Of a DNA stretch of 64,000 nt, positions 61,577 to 64,000 are shown piece by piece. The position numbers and the translations under genes were made by a program. The notes beneath the pieces were generated by a model. The model did not search any database. It was not told the DNA's origin and was given only the letters and a program-made list of their open reading frames with translations. Origin of the DNA: CAYNST01 sp964434105 (GTDB taxonomy: Bacteria > Pseudomonadota > Gammaproteobacteria > Pseudomonadales > Cellvibrionaceae); assembly GCA_964434105.1 (NCBI GenBank), contig CAYSTJ010000004.1, positions 1-64,000 of the forward strand, read 5' to 3'. Within the stretch, counting starts at the first letter, position 1, and each line of letters begins with the position of its first letter.

Positions 61577-62086
61577 ATGCGAGAACTGATTCTGGGCGGT
61601 GCCCGCAGCGGCAAGAGCGCCTACGCCGAAGGTTGTGCCCTGGCCTCCGGCAGGACACCGGTTTATATCGCCACCGGCTGGGCGGGTGACAATGAGATGC
61701 GCGAGCGGATTGCCCATCATCAGGCGCGGCGTGGCGCTGGCTGGTTACTGGCCGAAGAGCCTGTGCATCTGGCGCAGGCGTTGCTCGCGGTCGATGGTCC
61801 CGACCGGGCCATAGTCGTGGATTGCCTGACGCTGTGGCTGAGCAACTGCCTGTCCATGGGTGACTGGCCCGAGGCGCGGGCACGTCTGTTACAGGTGTTG
61901 CCGCGACTGACAGGCGATGTTTTTTTGGTCAGTAATGAAGTCGGTTCCGGTATAGTGCCGCTCGGTGAATTGCCACGGCAGTTCGTCGATGAAAGCGGCC
62001 GGCTGCATCAGACGCTGGCGCAGCAGTGTGATCGGGTCAGCCTGGTGGTGGCCGGTTTACGTTTATCCCTGAAGGAGCCCGCATGA
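61577..62086 (+). CDS. cobU: Adenosylcobinamide kinase/guanylyltransferase
   Basis: A 169-residue bifunctional enzyme that phosphorylates adenosylcobinamide and forms the GDP derivative. P-loop GGARSGKS at the N-terminus, IATGWAGDNEMRERIAHHQ, DCLTLWLSN, and VSNEVGSGIVPLGELPRQFVDESG are all CobU/CobP landmarks. Stop overlaps the cobT start (ATGA). Confidence 0.95.
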   Translation: MRELILGGARSGKSAYAEGCALASGRTPVYIATGWAGDNEMRERIAHHQARRGAGWLLAEEPVHLAQALLAVDGPDRAIVVDCLTLWLSNCLSMGDWPEARARLLQVLPRLTGDVFLVSNEVGSGIVPLGELPRQFVDESGRLHQTLAQQCDRVSLVVAGLRLSLKEPA

Positions 62087-63177
62087 ATCACACCAATGAG
62101 CCTGTGCCCGATCACACCGAGCTGCGCTGGCTGACCGATACGGTCGCCGCTGTCGACCAGGAGGCGCTGGCACTGGCCGTGGCGCGCCAGACACAACTCA
62201 CCAAACCGCCGGGCTCTCTCGGGCGGCTGGAGACCGTCGCTTTGCAGTTTGCGGGTTGGCAAGGGGTGGAACGGCCCGGGCTGGAGCGCATCTGCGTGCG
62301 TGTCTTTGCAGCAGACCATGGCGTTTGCGCCCAGGGCGTATCCGCGTTTCCGCAGATTGTCACCACCCAGATGATTGCGAACTTTTTGAAGGGCGGCGCC
62401 GCCATCAGTGTGCTCAGCCGTCATCTGCGTGCGGATTTCGGTCTTTATAGTCTCGGTACCGTGCACCCGCTTCCGGAGCTCGATGGCCTGAATGACTGTG
62501 GCATTGCGCCGGGAACACAGGATTTCACCCAGGCGGCGGCCATGACTGTGGAGCAGCTGTCGCAGGCGCTGCTCACCGGCGCTGAGTCCCTGCCCCTGAG
62601 TACGCCCCACCTGTTTATTGGCGGTGAAATGGGTATTGGCAACACGACGTCCGCTTCCGCGCTGTTCAGCGCTTTGCTGGACCTGCCGCCAAATCGCACG
62701 GCAGGGCCGGGCACGGGCGTGGATGCAGCGGGCGTTGTGCGCAAATGCCAGGTTATTGAACGGGGGCTGAAGCGTCATCAGGCAGCCATTGCGGCAGGCG
62801 GGGTGCTGGCTGCGCTGCGCTGTCTGGGCGGTTTTGAAATTGCCGCCCTGACGGGCGCCTATGTCAGCAGCGCCCAATGCGGTATTCCCATCCTGGTGGA
62901 CGGCTTTATCAGTACAGCGGCGGCCCTGTGTGCTGTGCGTATCAACCCTGGTGTCGCTGACTGGATGCTGTTTGCACATCGCTCGGCCGAACCCGCCCAC
63001 CAGCTGGCCCTGCGGCAGATGGGTGCGGAACCGCTGCTGGACCTGCAAATGCGGTTGGGCGAGGGCAGTGGCGCCGCCATCGCTGTGCCATTGTTGCAGG
63101 CAGCAGTGGCATTACACAACGGGATGGCCAGCTTTACCGATGCCGGCGTCAGCCCGGGCGAATCCGCCCATGCCTAG
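62083..63177 (+). CDS. cobT: Nicotinate-nucleotide:DMB phosphoribosyltransferase
   Basis: A 364-residue enzyme making alpha-ribazole phosphate, the lower ligand. Signature stretches KPPGSLGRLETVALQFAGWQ, VFAADHGVCAQGVSAFPQ, FIGGEMGIGNTTSASAL, and the near-C-terminal RLGEGSGAAIAVPLLQAA with the catalytic-type Glu. Coupled to cobU and overlapping cobC by eight bases. Confidence 0.95.
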   Translation: MNHTNEPVPDHTELRWLTDTVAAVDQEALALAVARQTQLTKPPGSLGRLETVALQFAGWQGVERPGLERICVRVFAADHGVCAQGVSAFPQIVTTQMIANFLKGGAAISVLSRHLRADFGLYSLGTVHPLPELDGLNDCGIAPGTQDFTQAAAMTVEQLSQALLTGAESLPLSTPHLFIGGEMGIGNTTSASALFSALLDLPPNRTAGPGTGVDAAGVVRKCQVIERGLKRHQAAIAAGGVLAALRCLGGFEIAALTGAYVSSAQCGIPILVDGFISTAAALCAVRINPGVADWMLFAHRSAEPAHQLALRQMGAEPLLDLQMRLGEGSGAAIAVPLLQAAVALHNGMASFTDAGVSPGESAHA

Positions 63178-63820
63178 CACCACCCGCATCGACCTGTTGC
63201 GCCACGGTGTCTGTGCCGGCGGAAATATTTTTCGCGGGCACAATGATGTGGCACTGGCCCCGGCCGGGCTGGCGCAGATGCAGCATGTCGCGGACCAGTG
63301 TGGTGGCTGGTCGGTGATCGTAACGTCGCCGCTGCAACGTTGTGCGCACTTTGGGAAGATGCTGGCACAATCGCATTCGCTCGAATGTCTGGAAGATGAG
63401 CGATTGCGGGAGATGAATTTCGGTGACTGGGAAGGTCGGGAAATTGCAGCCGTGTGGCGCGACGACCGTGCCCGCGTACAGGCCTGGACTCAGGACCCCT
63501 CCACCAGCGAGCCGCCCAACGGCGAATCATTGACTTCACTGGCGCAGCGGGTAGCCGCCTGCATTGACGATCTGCTACGCAATTACCGGGGACAGCATGT
63601 CTTGGTGGTAACCCACGGCGGCGTGGTGCGGGCTGCCCTGGGGCTGGCGCTCGGTATGCCGCTATCGCACCTGAACCGTCTGGATGTACCCTACGCCTGC
63701 CTGTCCACGCTAACGGTTTATGACGACGGCGCAACGCAGATCGCACAACTTTCCGGGCATAACCGTGCGCCGGTCTGCCAGAATTTACCCCCGGACCCAC
63801 GCCATGATACGGCTGGCTGA
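63170..63820 (+). CDS. cobC: Alpha-ribazole phosphatase (histidine phosphatase family)
   Basis: 216 residues with the phosphoglycerate-mutase-like RHG motif (LLRHGVCAGG), a second acidic loop (LREMNFGDWEGR), and the C-terminal His in VVTHGGVVRAAL. It removes the phosphate from alpha-ribazole-5'-phosphate, or from cobalamin phosphate. ATG at 63170 lies before the cobT stop. A typical PxGES segment (PPNGESL) is present. Confidence 0.92.
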   Translation: MPSTTRIDLLRHGVCAGGNIFRGHNDVALAPAGLAQMQHVADQCGGWSVIVTSPLQRCAHFGKMLAQSHSLECLEDERLREMNFGDWEGREIAAVWRDDRARVQAWTQDPSTSEPPNGESLTSLAQRVAACIDDLLRNYRGQHVLVVTHGGVVRAALGLALGMPLSHLNRLDVPYACLSTLTVYDDGATQIAQLSGHNRAPVCQNLPPDPRHDTAG

Positions 63821-63823
63821 TCG

Positions 63824-64000
63824 ATGAGTGCTGGCGCGGTCATGCTCGCATTGCTGCTGGACCGGATGCTGTCAGAGCCGTCCCGCTGGCACCCGCTGGT
63901 CGGTTTTGGCCGTTGGGCTGCCTGGCTGGAAAGCCGTTTGAACGTCCTGCCCCAACCCGGCCATCGCGCCAGCCGCGCCGTGATGATGGGCACACTGGCC
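63824..64000 (+). CDS. cobD: Adenosylcobinamide-phosphate synthase, 5' part
   Basis: The first 59 codons, cut by the window edge. LLLDRMLSEPSRWHPLVGFGRWAAWLE is the recognised CbiB/CobD N-terminus. Begins three bases after cobC. CbiB attaches the aminopropanol linker. Later salvage genes such as cobS are presumably beyond the window. Confidence 0.88.
   Translation, partial: MSAGAVMLALLLDRMLSEPSRWHPLVGFGRWAAWLESRLNVLPQPGHRASRAVMMGTLA

Overview
The window reads as a high-GC gammaproteobacterial chromosome, most like a saccharolytic marine or soil Cellvibrionaceae-type organism. That placement is inferred from a GH3 glucosidase lipoprotein, a sialate/xylan-type O-acetylesterase, TonB and RND envelope systems, and a CBM10-like motif of the kind seen in Cellvibrio/Saccharophagus proteins. 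About 52 protein genes are supported. No rRNA, tRNA or CRISPR array was seen. One 100-N assembly gap lies at 20791-20890, inside a repeat array.

Layout. 0.3-5.5 kb: a CNNM/CBS ion-transport protein, then a visibly AT-rich minus-strand block (aldo/keto reductase, membrane-anchored SGNH-like protein, MenD-like ThDP enzyme) that looks like an acquired surface-glycan or specialised-metabolite fragment. 6.3-15.5 kb: GH3 beta-glucosidase, periplasmic methionine-sulfoxide repair (msrPQ), a DUF481 outer-membrane protein, cytochrome b561, an ABC-2 exporter and an acidic secreted protein. 15.8-21 kb: a REP-associated tyrosine transposase (RAYT) with flanking GTGCCTGTCC-type repeats, an LDH/MDH-family enzyme, a PPOX-fold stress protein, an OprO/P-type porin, and a dense array of the same repeats.

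23.4-32.5 kb is the most unusual part: five tightly packed plus-strand genes for cyclic-di-GMP signalling. Four encode membrane proteins sharing one periplasmic sensor fold. They are arranged as a duplicated two-gene unit whose GGDEF domains are degenerate to different degrees or missing. The fifth is a 1316-residue beta-propeller/GGDEF/EAL protein. One sensor carries a CBM10-like insert, which suggests polysaccharide sensing. 32.6-40.6 kb: general-stress genes (DUF2383, YghA-like SDR, Rho-N protein) followed by pyruvate-oxidase-like, enolase-superfamily and FAD/Fe-S D-2-hydroxyacid dehydrogenase genes.

40.9-50.4 kb: a DnaJ-related protein, small membrane proteins, S1/P1 nuclease, an acyltransferase, a TetR regulator, and an RND/LolA-like/beta-barrel envelope operon. 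50.5-56.7 kb: an acyltransferase and two class-A-beta-lactamase-fold serine hydrolases converge on a blaI-blaR1-type(M56)-tonB operon with two well-formed operators. 56.8-64 kb: a cobalamin riboswitch followed by btuB, cobO, btuC, btuD, cobU, cobT, cobC and a truncated cobD/cbiB, i.e. corrinoid import and salvage.

Two repeat families run through the window. One is a MITE-like element with near-perfect terminal inverted repeats beginning GTAACTATTCAGCTC (three full or internally deleted copies and two solo ends, no transposase). The other is the RAYT-associated REP-like family.
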